This document shows positions 50,564-60,134 of a stretch of DNA of 64,000 nucleotides, in pieces. This stretch comes from an uncultured Bacteroidota bacterium. Its GTDB lineage: Bacteria > Bacteroidota > Bacteroidia > Chitinophagales > Chitinophagaceae. The notes under the pieces were generated by a model. The model worked only from the letters and a program-made list of their open reading frames with translations. It was not told the DNA's origin and made no database searches. The position numbers and the translations under genes are program-made. Location: assembly GCA_903824725.1 (NCBI GenBank), contig CAIJXU010000029.1, forward strand, positions 1-64,000, read 5' to 3'. Every line of letters begins with the position of its first letter. The first letter of the stretch is position 1.

Positions 50564-51901
50564 ATGAAACAAAGATTTTTTTTAGTATTGCTCGCCTCTT
50601 TTTTATTGACGTATTTAAATGCGCAAAACAATAAAGGAATTAATTTTCAAGGAATTGCTCGTAATAATAATGGGCTTGTTATTGCTAATAAAATAATAAG
50701 TCTTCGATTGTCAATAAAAACGGATTCACTCAATGGTAATATTGAATACCAAGAAATTAAATCTGTTACTACAAATGTGATTGGACTTTTTTCGGTGGTA
50801 GTGGGGAGTACTGAAGAAAGAAAAATGGCAACGATAAGAACTTTTGAGAATATAAATTGGGCTAGCTCAGAAAAATACTTACAAGTTGAAGTAGATATCA
50901 CAGGTGATTTTTATTTTATAAATCTTGGTACACAAAAAATAAATTACGTACCATTTGCCTTTTACGCCGATAAGGTAGATGCTAAAAATATCAATGGATT
51001 AATTAGTATAAAGCAAGGTGGCACTGGCTTTGATAACCTAAAAGACTTTAAAACAAGTGCCGCATTAGATAAAGTAAGCAATACACCAGATAGTGTAAAG
51101 CCCACCTCGCAAGCAACACTGATTTTACTTAATGAGAAATTAAAAAAAACAGATACCCTTTACTTAAGCAGCCGTATCAATCAAAAACTAAATGCGAGCG
51201 ATACGACTAGCCTTAGTAATCGCATAAATTATAAACTCAATAAATTGGATACTACTTATTTAAGCAACCGCATTTATCAAAAATTAAATGCAAGTGATAC
51301 GATTAAAATTTATAATAAAATAAGTCAAATCTTACCAATTGACACCACCAGTCTTAGCAATAGAATCGATAATAAAATAAACATAGGAAGCTTATCAAGC
51401 AAGGATATCATCACTGCTTTAAATTATACGCCACTGCGAAACGACTATGGCAGTTTTTACGATACCGCTAAACAAATCACTTCTGTATTAAGTGCTATTT
51501 CGATCAAATTTGGATTTACCAGCTTTGCTAATAATATCAATATCACCAATAATACCAGTGGACTACCTGCCCGAATTACAGTGGCCAATGCAGGCATCTA
51601 TCTAGTAAAATATGCATTACAATTTATTAAAACAGATGCAGGCAACGACGAGGCAAGTGTATGGATTCGTCGCAATAGCGCCGCTTTTGCTAATACCAAT
51701 AACACTTATACTATCCAGGGATCGGGAATAAAAAATACCATTATTAATTCTTTTTTTGTAGACCTTGGCACAGACGACTATGTTGAAATATATTTTACTA
51801 TTAAAAATATAAATACAAGCATTACAGGTACGGGTACACAATTATCACCGTCTAGACCTGCGACGCCTTCGGCAATGGTTACAATACAGAGAGTAAATTA
51901 A
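50564..51901 (+). CDS. exported repeat-containing fibre-like protein
   Basis: A 445-residue exported protein (signal peptide about 1-21, ending LNAQN). The N-terminal domain (about 25-145) has NKGINFQGIARNNNGLVIAN and NIEYQEIKSVTTNVIGLFSV and ends INYVPFAFYADKVDAKNING, a pattern common at the head of Bacteroidota tail-fibre-like and T9SS-linked surface proteins. ISIKQGGTGFDNL resembles phage tail-fibre segments. Residues 197-275 consist of five tandem units of about 16 residues (for example DTTSLSNRINYKLNKL). The C-terminal domain (about 300-445) resembles a C1q/TNF-like trimeric head (IYLVKYALQFIKTDAG, ASVWIRRN). It probably forms a trimeric surface stalk, paired with the T9SS cargo upstream. 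Confidence 0.65.
   Translation: MKQRFFLVLLASFLLTYLNAQNNKGINFQGIARNNNGLVIANKIISLRLSIKTDSLNGNIEYQEIKSVTTNVIGLFSVVVGSTEERKMATIRTFENINWASSEKYLQVEVDITGDFYFINLGTQKINYVPFAFYADKVDAKNINGLISIKQGGTGFDNLKDFKTSAALDKVSNTPDSVKPTSQATLILLNEKLKKTDTLYLSSRINQKLNASDTTSLSNRINYKLNKLDTTYLSNRIYQKLNASDTIKIYNKISQILPIDTTSLSNRIDNKINIGSLSSKDIITALNYTPLRNDYGSFYDTAKQITSVLSAISIKFGFTSFANNINITNNTSGLPARITVANAGIYLVKYALQFIKTDAGNDEASVWIRRNSAAFANTNNTYTIQGSGIKNTIINSFFVDLGTDDYVEIYFTIKNINTSITGTGTQLSPSRPATPSAMVTIQRVN
51152..51388 (+). repeat. five tandem 16-residue (about 48-nt) coding repeats
   Basis: Within the gene at 50564, units begin DTLYLSSRINQKLNAS, DTTSLSNRINYKLNKL, DTTYLSNRIYQKLNAS, DTIKIYNKISQILPI (one residue shorter) and DTTSLSNRIDNKINIG. 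The regular Asp-Thr start and Leu/Ile spacing suggest a coiled or triple-stranded stalk. The DNA copies have diverged, so this is an old expansion. Confidence 0.75.
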
Positions 51902-51919
51902 AAATTAGATTACTTTAAT

Positions 51920-53212
51920 TTATCCAAATGGTTTGTCAATGGATATACTTTGCTTGGAAAAAAAGCGAGGACCCTCTTCTGATATATACAAACAATCTTC
52001 CAATCTAATTCCAAATTCACCAGGTATTGAAATAGTAGGTTCGTCACTAAAACACATTCCTACCGCGATAGGTGTTTTATTTCCTTTTACAAAGTTAGTC
52101 CACTCATGCCCTTCTAAACCAATGCCATGGCCAGTTCGATGAGGCAATCCTGGTAATTTATATTGACGACTAAATCCGCCATTTTCAATAACAGCTCGCG
52201 CTGCAGCATCCACTTGTTCACAAGGGGCTCCTATTTTTACTGCTGCAAATGCGGCATCCTGTGCTTTCTTTTCTAAATTCCAAACATCTGTTTGACGTTG
52301 GCTTGCTTTGCCTAAAACAAAAGTTCTTGTAATATCTGAAGCGTAGCCTTCACAACTGGTTCCACCATCTACCATGACAACATCTCCTTCGTGAATTGTT
52401 TGTGGTGTAATACTGCCATGAGGAAGTGCTGAGTATTTTCCAATTTGCACTGATGCGCCGCCGCTAAATCCTAATTTTCTAAAAGCAGCAGAAATATTAC
52501 TACTAAATTCTGTTTGAGACATACCATCTCTTATAGTAGGAAAAGCGGCTTGATATGCTTCAATGGTCACATCACTTGCTCTTTGCATCAAAGCTAATTC
52601 TGCTTTTGTTTTGATCATACGACACCCTGCTGTGACAGGAGTTGCATCTACTACTTCAAATCCAGTAGCCACTTTTTTTACACCATCCGCTATAAAAAAT
52701 CGTACCCTTTCCTCCATCCCTATTTTATGATACTTTACGCCTCTATCTTTTACAATTCCAAAAATCACAGCATAAGGACTCTCGTGCTCTTCCCAACATC
52801 TAACTTCGTCACCAAATACAGGTAATAATAATTCACGCGCGCGATCCTCTTCAAATTTTGGACACACATACGCAATGGAGCCCTTAGCAGGAATCACTAC
52901 TCCAAAAGTGCGTTCACTTTGCCCCCAACGCATACCTGTAAAATAATAACAGGAAGTAGTGCCTTCTAAAAATATAGCATCTATTTTTTCACGCTCCATG
53001 ATAGCTTGTGCCTTTTGAATTCTTTGTTTACGCTCGTCCACTGTTATAGGCTCAATGCCTCCTTTAAAAGGTTTTAAATCACGAATAGACTTTGGTAAAT
53101 CATCATCCCAATTTTGTTGTGATGCGCTTTTCCCGAATACAGAACTACTTAGTGTCATTGCACCCGCAGAAAGTGCAGTAAGGCTTAAAAATTTGCGTCG
53201 ATTATGTGACAT
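51920..53212 (-). CDS. Tat-exported M24 family metallopeptidase (Xaa-Pro aminopeptidase-like)
   Basis: A 430-residue enzyme with a twin-arginine leader, SHNRRKFLSLTALSAGAM. The creatinase-like N-domain has MEREKIDAIFLEGTTSCYYF (about 73-92) and MRWGQSERTFGVVIPAKGS. The pita-bread catalytic domain has the metal ligands: Asp in VVMVDGGTSCEG and ASDITRTF, His in GLPHRTGHGIGLEGHEW (about 358-374), Glu in FSDEPTISIPGEFGIRLEDC (about 390-409). It should remove N-terminal residues, often before proline, in the periplasm. It is divergent from the DUF5916 gene with a very short spacer. Confidence 0.92.
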   Translation of the reverse strand: MSHNRRKFLSLTALSAGAMTLSSSVFGKSASQQNWDDDLPKSIRDLKPFKGGIEPITVDERKQRIQKAQAIMEREKIDAIFLEGTTSCYYFTGMRWGQSERTFGVVIPAKGSIAYVCPKFEEDRARELLLPVFGDEVRCWEEHESPYAVIFGIVKDRGVKYHKIGMEERVRFFIADGVKKVATGFEVVDATPVTAGCRMIKTKAELALMQRASDVTIEAYQAAFPTIRDGMSQTEFSSNISAAFRKLGFSGGASVQIGKYSALPHGSITPQTIHEGDVVMVDGGTSCEGYASDITRTFVLGKASQRQTDVWNLEKKAQDAAFAAVKIGAPCEQVDAAARAVIENGGFSRQYKLPGLPHRTGHGIGLEGHEWTNFVKGNKTPIAVGMCFSDEPTISIPGEFGIRLEDCLYISEEGPRFFSKQSISIDKPFG

Positions 53213-53248
53213 ACTTATTTATTTATATAATTTAAAGATATTACTATT

Positions 53249-55519
53249 TTGATTCAACTGAAAAACTTTACATTTAATTCTCAATTAATCAAGTCAATTT
53301 TGAAACTACCACTTTTTGGATGTTTTTTATTTTTAAGTTTTCAGGTGAGCCAGGTCATGGGGCAGAAAAAAAACGCGCAATTTAGATACCATATACATAA
53401 AACCCAGGTTCCCATTCAGCTAGATGGTATAATGCAAGAAGATGCATGGTCCAAGGCAGAAGTGGCAAGTAATTTTAAAATGGTATTGCCCATGGATACA
53501 AGTAAAGCTATGGTACCCACCGAGGTAAGGATGACTTATGATAATGATAACTTATATATCATTGCCACTTGTTATAAAATAGGAGATGGTGTTGATGTCA
53601 TTGAATCCCTAAAACGAGATTGGGCATTTATGAAGAATGATAATTTTATCATTTTCATGGATACTTATGGTGATATGAATAGCGGATTTGCTTTTGGAGT
53701 AAATGCAGCTGGTGCACAATGGGATGGAACCATGTATGATGGAGGTAGTGTTGATTTAAATTGGGACAATAAATGGACGACAGCAAGTACTTCAGATAAA
53801 AATAAATATATTATTGAAGCAGCTATCCCATTCACCTCTATAAGATATAAAGAAGGGATGAGTGAGTGGGGAATTAATTTTAGTAGAAATGATTTAAAGA
53901 GTACCGAAAAATCTGCTTGGGCTCCTGTGCCACGTCAATTCCCTACTGCATCACTTTCCTATGCAGGTGTTTTGGTTTGGGATGAGCCTCTAAAAAAAAC
54001 AAAAAATGACTTTACCCTTATTCCTTATTTTAAAACAAGTGTTTCACAAGATTATACCAATGCAGCTGGTGATAAAATAACAAAGCCAAGCGATATAGGT
54101 AAAGACATCGGAATTGATGCAAAAATAAGTTTAACCTCTGCTTTAAATTTAGACTTAACCATACATCCCGATTTTTCACAAGTAGAAGTAGATAGACAGG
54201 TAACCAATCTGAGTCGATTTGAATTATTTTTTCCAGAGCATCGACAATTTTTTTTAGAGAACGCTGATTTATTTTCCAACTTAGGCTTCCCCAATACAAG
54301 ACCTTTTTTTTCGAGACGTATTGGTTTAAATAGTACCATCGATTTTGGTGCAAGACTAAGTGGGCGTCTTGATAAAAATTGGCGTATCGGATTAATGGAT
54401 ATGAAAACAAGCCCCAATGATGATATTCACTTAGCAGGGCAAAATTATACAGTACTAGCACTTCAACGAAAATTATTCAAAAAATCAAGTATCGAACTTT
54501 TTGTAATTGACAGAACTGCATTGAATTTTAATGGTAAAACTAATTCGAACGGATCATGCAACTGCGTATATGAACATGATGGAAACGAGTACAATAGAAA
54601 TATTGGGTTTGAATATTACTTAGCTCCACCTAATAATACTTTGTCAGGAAAAACAATTTTTATAAAATCATTTACCCCAAGAATGACAGGGAATGATTAT
54701 TTAAATGCAGCTAATTTACAATACAGTCAACGCAAATGGATCTTAGCATGGCAACACGAAATAGTTGGAGATAATTACAATGCCGAAGTAGGTTATGTAC
54801 CTAGAAATAACTACATTAAATTGAATCCGAGTGTTACAAGATTATTTTTTCCAAAAAGTGGAAGTATCCTAAGTCATGGGCCGCAATTCAATGGCACCTA
54901 TTATTACAATAGTCAATTTTCCAAAACTGATAATAGTAATACTTTTACTTATTTAATTACTTACCGAGATAAAAGTACTTTGTCTGCTGTTGCTCAAAAC
55001 GTTTATGTTGAATTATTGTCTCCCTTTGACCCCACTCGAATTGGGAAAGAGCCCTTAGAAAAAGGTACAAAACATCAATGGAATACTGGCGGATTCGATT
55101 TAGTATCCGCGCCGCAACACAAATTCACTTACGCCTTGTCCACAAGAATCGGTGGTTATTACGCCAATGGTAAATTATTAAGCATTACAGGGAATTTGGG
55201 ATATCGCATACAACCCTATGTCAATATTGATTTTTCAAGTACCTATAATCATATTGAATTACCAGCACCCTGGGGTAATAATAATTTTTTATTGATTGGG
55301 CCAAAAGTAGATGTCACTTTTACCAATAAATTATTTTTTACTACCTTTTTTCAATACAATGAACAAACAAAAAATATTAACTTTAATACAAGGTTTCAAT
55401 GGAGGTATAAGCCGGTATCAGATTTATTCATAGTATATACCGACAATTACTATATTGGACCAGTATTCGTAAAAAATAGAGCAGTTGTATTAAAGTTCAC
55501 CTATTGGTGGAATAAATAA
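53249..55519 (+). CDS. DUF5916 outer-membrane protein with CBM9-like N-terminal domain
   Basis: A 756-residue exported protein. No ATG lies before the signal peptide. The frame opens with TTG 53249, and TTG 53300 would give the cleaner leader MKLPLFGCFLFLSFQVSQVM and leave 87 nt for the divergent promoters, so the true start may be 53300. A CBM9/DOMON-like domain (about 50-235) begins VPIQLDGIMQEDAWSKAEVA. The DUF5916 barrel follows, with LNLDLTIHPDFSQVEVDRQV and NLSRFELFFPEHRQFFLENA (about 300-340), FFSRRIG and a terminal VVLKFTYWWNK. The function is unknown, and membership of the outer membrane is inferred from the barrel pattern. The sialate esterase gene starts 13 nt downstream. Confidence 0.85.
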   Translation: MIQLKNFTFNSQLIKSILKLPLFGCFLFLSFQVSQVMGQKKNAQFRYHIHKTQVPIQLDGIMQEDAWSKAEVASNFKMVLPMDTSKAMVPTEVRMTYDNDNLYIIATCYKIGDGVDVIESLKRDWAFMKNDNFIIFMDTYGDMNSGFAFGVNAAGAQWDGTMYDGGSVDLNWDNKWTTASTSDKNKYIIEAAIPFTSIRYKEGMSEWGINFSRNDLKSTEKSAWAPVPRQFPTASLSYAGVLVWDEPLKKTKNDFTLIPYFKTSVSQDYTNAAGDKITKPSDIGKDIGIDAKISLTSALNLDLTIHPDFSQVEVDRQVTNLSRFELFFPEHRQFFLENADLFSNLGFPNTRPFFSRRIGLNSTIDFGARLSGRLDKNWRIGLMDMKTSPNDDIHLAGQNYTVLALQRKLFKKSSIELFVIDRTALNFNGKTNSNGSCNCVYEHDGNEYNRNIGFEYYLAPPNNTLSGKTIFIKSFTPRMTGNDYLNAANLQYSQRKWILAWQHEIVGDNYNAEVGYVPRNNYIKLNPSVTRLFFPKSGSILSHGPQFNGTYYYNSQFSKTDNSNTFTYLITYRDKSTLSAVAQNVYVELLSPFDPTRIGKEPLEKGTKHQWNTGGFDLVSAPQHKFTYALSTRIGGYYANGKLLSITGNLGYRIQPYVNIDFSSTYNHIELPAPWGNNNFLLIGPKVDVTFTNKLFFTTFFQYNEQTKNINFNTRFQWRYKPVSDLFIVYTDNYYIGPVFVKNRAVVLKFTYWWNK

Positions 55520-55532
55520 AAAAATCAAAACC

Positions 55533-56945
55533 ATGAAAAAACAATTTGTATTCATCAGCTTACTTTGTTTTGCAAGCATCGCCAGTATTGCCAATGTGCG
55601 CCTACCTAATATTATTGGATCTCATATGGTTTTGCAACAAAAATCAAATGTGCGTCTTTGGGGTTGGTCAGCACCTTCCGAAAGTATTACGATTAATGTA
55701 AGTTGGGATACTACAACCTATAAAGTGCGAGCTGGTAATGATGCAAAGTGGCTTGCCACTATTAAAACACCTGAAGCGGGAGGCTCTTATTCAATCATCA
55801 TCAAAGGCAACAATACGATTAAATTAGAAGATGTTTTAATTGGTGAGGTTTGGGTTTGTGGTGGACAAAGTAATATGGAGTGGTCGGGGGATCAAGGATT
55901 AGCTCAATGCAAGGAAGAAGCTCCGAACGCCAACAATAATAAAATCAGACTTTTTTACGTACCTAAATCAACATCTGCTTTCCCTCAAGATAATACAGAA
56001 GGGAAATGGATGGTTTGTACGCCAGAAGAAATGATTCATTTTAGCGCCATTGGATATTTCTTTGGAAAAAATTTAAATGAGAAATTAAATAGTCCCATTG
56101 GTTTGATCAATTCTAACTGGGGAGGAACTCCGGCAGAAACTTGGACACCTGAATATGTCATTAATGAAAGTACAATTATAAAAAAAGGTGCCGATGAATT
56201 AAAACCAACAGATTGGTGGCCGCATAAAACAGCTTTAGCTTATAATGCAATGATTTATCCACTGACCAACTTTAGTATTGCAGGTGCTATTTGGTATCAA
56301 GGCGAAAGTAATACTCAAACTTATTATGCGTACGAAAAATTATTTACCGGCATGATTGATGCTTGGCGTCAACAATGGAATAAAAATTTCCCTTTTTATT
56401 TTGTACAAATTGCGCCTTATGCCTACGGCAATAAAAATATTGGCGCTTTGCTTAGAGAAACTCAAACCAAATCAGCTTTACATGCTAATACAGGCATGGT
56501 GGTGATTACCGATTTAGTGCCTGATACTGCTAATATTCATCCAGTGCTTAAAAAAGAAGTAGCTAAACGACTATCTGATATGGCATTGAATGAAACTTAT
56601 GGTGATAAAAAAATAACTTGCCAAAGCCCTATTTACGCTGCTCATCAAATTGAAAAAGATAAAATAAAAATTCAATTCACCCACTCCGAAAATGGAATTG
56701 TATCCAAAGGAAATGAAATTACTTGCTTTGAAATAGCAGGTGCAGATAAGATATTTTTACCGGCTCAAGCTAAAATTGAAAATAACGGAGTGATCGTTTT
56801 TAATAAAAATATTAAAAACCCGGTTGCGGTTCGTTATGCATTTAATAATACAGCCATCCCTAATTTATTTAGCAAGGATGGATTGCCCGTGAATTTATTT
56901 AGAACAGATGATTGGGAGATGGATACAAGCCCGATCAAAAAATAA
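55533..56945 (+). CDS. sialate O-acetylesterase (SGNH-type)
   Basis: A 470-residue exported enzyme (signal peptide about 1-20). The family start is VRLPNIIGSHMVLQQKSNVR then LWGWSAPSE (about 22-50). The SGNH block I with catalytic Ser is GEVWVCGGQSNMEWSG (about 104-119). Further blocks are LINSNWGGTPAETWTPEY (about 191-208) and GAIWYQGESNT (about 250-260). The catalytic Asp/His pair lies in DTANIHPVLKKEVAKRLSDM (about 330-349). It removes O-acetyl groups from sialic acids or xylan-type glycans. Its stop codon abuts that of the convergent BNR gene inside a 14-bp AT palindrome. Confidence 0.9.
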   Translation: MKKQFVFISLLCFASIASIANVRLPNIIGSHMVLQQKSNVRLWGWSAPSESITINVSWDTTTYKVRAGNDAKWLATIKTPEAGGSYSIIIKGNNTIKLEDVLIGEVWVCGGQSNMEWSGDQGLAQCKEEAPNANNNKIRLFYVPKSTSAFPQDNTEGKWMVCTPEEMIHFSAIGYFFGKNLNEKLNSPIGLINSNWGGTPAETWTPEYVINESTIIKKGADELKPTDWWPHKTALAYNAMIYPLTNFSIAGAIWYQGESNTQTYYAYEKLFTGMIDAWRQQWNKNFPFYFVQIAPYAYGNKNIGALLRETQTKSALHANTGMVVITDLVPDTANIHPVLKKEVAKRLSDMALNETYGDKKITCQSPIYAAHQIEKDKIKIQFTHSENGIVSKGNEITCFEIAGADKIFLPAQAKIENNGVIVFNKNIKNPVAVRYAFNNTAIPNLFSKDGLPVNLFRTDDWEMDTSPIKK

Positions 56946-59900
56946 TTATTTTAACTGTTTATAAGCAGCTTCCACTTTATATAATTGCGTTTTTAATGCA
57001 GTGAAAACTTGTTGTTGCTGTTGCGTTGGCGGAAAATCCGCACCATAAGTTTGACTCTCTTTGGTAATACTTAACATACGCTCCAATAGTTTGGCTGGAT
57101 TTCTAAATATATCCATGCGAGCGCCTGTTAAGTGAATATCAAATAACTGTGCTTCTAATTGATACAAGGTTTTTTCTTGAGCGAGCGCTGCTACTGTGGC
57201 TTCTTTTAATAATTGAGCACGCTTGGTTTCCATTGTTGCAATCATGGATAAGCAAAGTTTAATATGCTTATTCAAATCCAAACCAAAGGCATATTGGTGT
57301 TGAATATCAATATCATTGGAGTGGATATTAGGATCTTTAAAAACTGTCAAATTTTGTTTTTGAATGAACCCTCCTACCTTAAGCACTACACTGTATAAGC
57401 CTGCTGGCACTTTAATAGGTTCCATACCTGGGCCAATATCTAAATCGTAAATATTTAATTTTCGATTACCCTCTTTATCCAATGCAACAAAATCCTTGTT
57501 ATCGGGTTTGGTTTTTAAGGGGGGTAAAATAATCTCATCATGCACTAAGCCCCACCATACCCTATTCACTCCTTTATTTTTTGTGCCATTGATTGTGTTA
57601 ATCGTATCTCCTTTTTGATTTAATATAAAAACAAAAATGGGAGTATTGGTGGTGTCAGGTAAAAAATAATTAATACTCGCGCCATAAGGCGGATTGCTTC
57701 CTGTGACCAATGATCCTTCAGTATGTATGCCAGGCTTGTTATTAAATCGATAAGCAGGACGAGGTGCTATTAGTTCTACTTTATTTTTTGCGATGTCCTT
57801 ACTCCAAGCTCTGATTGGAGTAATATCGTCTAAGATATAAAATCCACGACCATAAGTTGCAATGACTAAATCACGAAAGTTTTTTTGAATTGCTAAATAA
57901 TAAATGGGCGCAGGTGGTAAATTATTTTTTAACTGGACCCAAGTCATACCATCGTTTGGACTTATGTATAAACCATTATCAGTGCCTGCAAATAACAATC
58001 CTTTTTGAGTAGGATCTTCCTTAAGTGTATGCACAAATGAACTATTGCTTGCTGGTATTCCATTTCCGATAGCAGTCCAAGTATGACCAAAGTCGGTAGT
58101 TTTAAAAATATAAGGTTTAAAATCACCTAATTGTTGATAGCTGATAGTGATATATGCAGTTCCCACCGAAAAATGAGAAGGCTCAATACTTCGTATGGTT
58201 CCCCAAGGCGCTATGTTTTTTAAATATGAAGTAACATTGTTCCAAGTTTTTCCATCATTGGTCGTAACATTAATTTGTCCATCATTGGTTCCTGTCCACA
58301 ACACGCCCGATTGCAAAGGCGACTCTGCAATCACATATAAAGTACATCCATCAAAAGTCATCAGATTATCAGAATTCATGCCTCCTGAATTTTGTTGGTG
58401 GCTTTTATCGTTAGTTGTTAAATCTGGACTAATGACTTTCCAGGACATCCCTCGATTGTTGGTTTTATGTACATATTGACTTCCTACATACACTACTCCT
58501 TTTTGATGTTTTGAAACAACCATTGGAAAATTCCAATGCCATCTGTATTTCATATCTGCTGGAGCCCAGCCAAATCCAGCTTCTGGCCATGCACGAATAT
58601 CATGCGACAAACCGGTTCGAACATCTGTTACATCAAGTCCGCCATCATAACATCCTGAATAAATAATATTGGGATCAAAAGGATCTGGCTGTGCAAACCC
58701 ACTTTCACATCCACCCACACCCTCCCATAAACCCAATGGAATAGCACCTTGCATACTAATTGCTGAAGTACGATACGAATAACCATCCTGCCTATTTCCC
58801 ATCACATGATAAGGAACCATTTCATCAACAGCAACATGATACATTTGTGCAATAGGTAAATTTAAATTACTCCAGGACTTTCCGCCATTAAAACTCATGT
58901 TCATTCCAATATCATGAGCCACCATAATGCGATTTGCATTTTTAGGGTCAAACCATACGTCATGATTATCTCCACCAGGTACATAAGTACCATTGCCATT
59001 AAAAGTTTTTCCGCCATCTTTAGATTCCATAATAGTAACACAGATGGTATATAATTTATTTTCATCTTGAGTAGATACACGCACCCTTGTATAATAAGGA
59101 GCACGCTGGGCCATGGAATTACTTTCATACATGAGTTTCCAATGTTCCCCCGCATCCACCGATTTATATAAACCAGGTGCCTTGTCTTCAACTAATGCAT
59201 ATATAGTATTAGGATTGCTTTGTGCAAAATCAATTGAAGTTTTGCCAATTGGATGTTGCACACCCCCTGGCAAACCGTTATTCATGACCTGCCATGTTTT
59301 ACCACCATCCATTGTTTTATAAAAACCACTTCCTGGACCGCCGCTATTTAAATTCCAAGTTTTAATATCCACCTGCCACATAGCGGCTACTAAATTTTTT
59401 GGATTCTTTAAGTTGATGGATAAATCACTACAACCTGTGAGTGCATCCACAAATAAAATTTGATTCCAAGTTAAACCACCATCTGTCGTTTTATAAACAC
59501 CGCGCTCATTTTGAGGTCCATGCATATGCCCCATAGCAGCTACATAAACTGTATTTGTATCAGTGGGGTCAACTATCACTTTACTTATTAAAACGGTTTC
59601 TTTTAAACCTCTATTTTTCCATGTCTTTCCTCCATCAGATGATTTGTAAATACCATTTCCATTTGCATGAGCAGGTCGAATCACAAATGTCTCTCCTGTC
59701 CCCGCCCAAACCTGATTATGATTGCCTTCGGCAATGGCTAAGGCGCCAATAGATGCATTGTCCATGTCATCAAAAATGGGCTTCCAATTTATACCCCCAT
59801 CGATGGTTTTAAAAATACCTCCCGAAGCCGCTCCCACATAGGACACCATTGGATTACCTGGCTCTCCTACCACTGCAATAGTACGATTGCCATCAGGTCC

Positions 59901-60005
59901 AATAAACCGAAATGGCATATTTGTAAATGGGTGAGTTACACCTTGTTGGGCAAAATTGCTTATTCCTAACAATAAAAAAGCAAAAGGAAAAAGTATTTTC
60001 TTCAT
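56946..60005 (-). CDS. secreted BNR/sortilin-type repeat protein, 1019 residues
   Basis: An exported protein (signal peptide about 1-19) made of two beta-propeller-like regions. Asp-box repeats (S/T-x-D-x-G-x-T-W) recur: KTIDGGINWKP, KSSDGGKTWKN, KTTDGGLTWNQ, KTMDGGKTWQV, KSVDAGEHWKL, TNDGKTWNN, KTTDFGHTWTA, SPNDGMTWVQ. YGRGFYILDDITPIRAW (about 722-738) closes the propeller part. The C-terminal 280 residues form beta-sandwich and helical domains. Such VPS10/sialidase-like secreted proteins are widespread in Bacteroidota without defined activity. The catalytic residues of sialidases or xyloglucanases cannot be assigned. It is divergent from a paralogue of similar length. Confidence 0.8.
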   Translation of the reverse strand: MKKILFPFAFLLLGISNFAQQGVTHPFTNMPFRFIGPDGNRTIAVVGEPGNPMVSYVGAASGGIFKTIDGGINWKPIFDDMDNASIGALAIAEGNHNQVWAGTGETFVIRPAHANGNGIYKSSDGGKTWKNRGLKETVLISKVIVDPTDTNTVYVAAMGHMHGPQNERGVYKTTDGGLTWNQILFVDALTGCSDLSINLKNPKNLVAAMWQVDIKTWNLNSGGPGSGFYKTMDGGKTWQVMNNGLPGGVQHPIGKTSIDFAQSNPNTIYALVEDKAPGLYKSVDAGEHWKLMYESNSMAQRAPYYTRVRVSTQDENKLYTICVTIMESKDGGKTFNGNGTYVPGGDNHDVWFDPKNANRIMVAHDIGMNMSFNGGKSWSNLNLPIAQMYHVAVDEMVPYHVMGNRQDGYSYRTSAISMQGAIPLGLWEGVGGCESGFAQPDPFDPNIIYSGCYDGGLDVTDVRTGLSHDIRAWPEAGFGWAPADMKYRWHWNFPMVVSKHQKGVVYVGSQYVHKTNNRGMSWKVISPDLTTNDKSHQQNSGGMNSDNLMTFDGCTLYVIAESPLQSGVLWTGTNDGQINVTTNDGKTWNNVTSYLKNIAPWGTIRSIEPSHFSVGTAYITISYQQLGDFKPYIFKTTDFGHTWTAIGNGIPASNSSFVHTLKEDPTQKGLLFAGTDNGLYISPNDGMTWVQLKNNLPPAPIYYLAIQKNFRDLVIATYGRGFYILDDITPIRAWSKDIAKNKVELIAPRPAYRFNNKPGIHTEGSLVTGSNPPYGASINYFLPDTTNTPIFVFILNQKGDTINTINGTKNKGVNRVWWGLVHDEIILPPLKTKPDNKDFVALDKEGNRKLNIYDLDIGPGMEPIKVPAGLYSVVLKVGGFIQKQNLTVFKDPNIHSNDIDIQHQYAFGLDLNKHIKLCLSMIATMETKRAQLLKEATVAALAQEKTLYQLEAQLFDIHLTGARMDIFRNPAKLLERMLSITKESQTYGADFPPTQQQQQVFTALKTQLYKVEAAYKQLK

Positions 60006-60134
60006 ATAAATTTCATTAATGATAAAATCAATCCTTGAATTTAATAAAAATAATGGGGGCCACCAAAGTAGTATTGAGGATGGCCTTTGTCACATGAATT
60101 ATTTGTATATTTAAGAATCATAAAATTATATAAA

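Noticed and set aside
54030-54461. Antisense frames of 143 and 121 codons inside the DUF5916 gene
   Set aside because: Both are shadows of a well-supported gene, with skewed Leu/Ser composition and no motif.
56939-56952. 14-bp AT palindrome at the junction of two stop codons, considered as a binding site
   Set aside because: It arises simply from abutting TAA and TTA stop codons in an AT-rich context.
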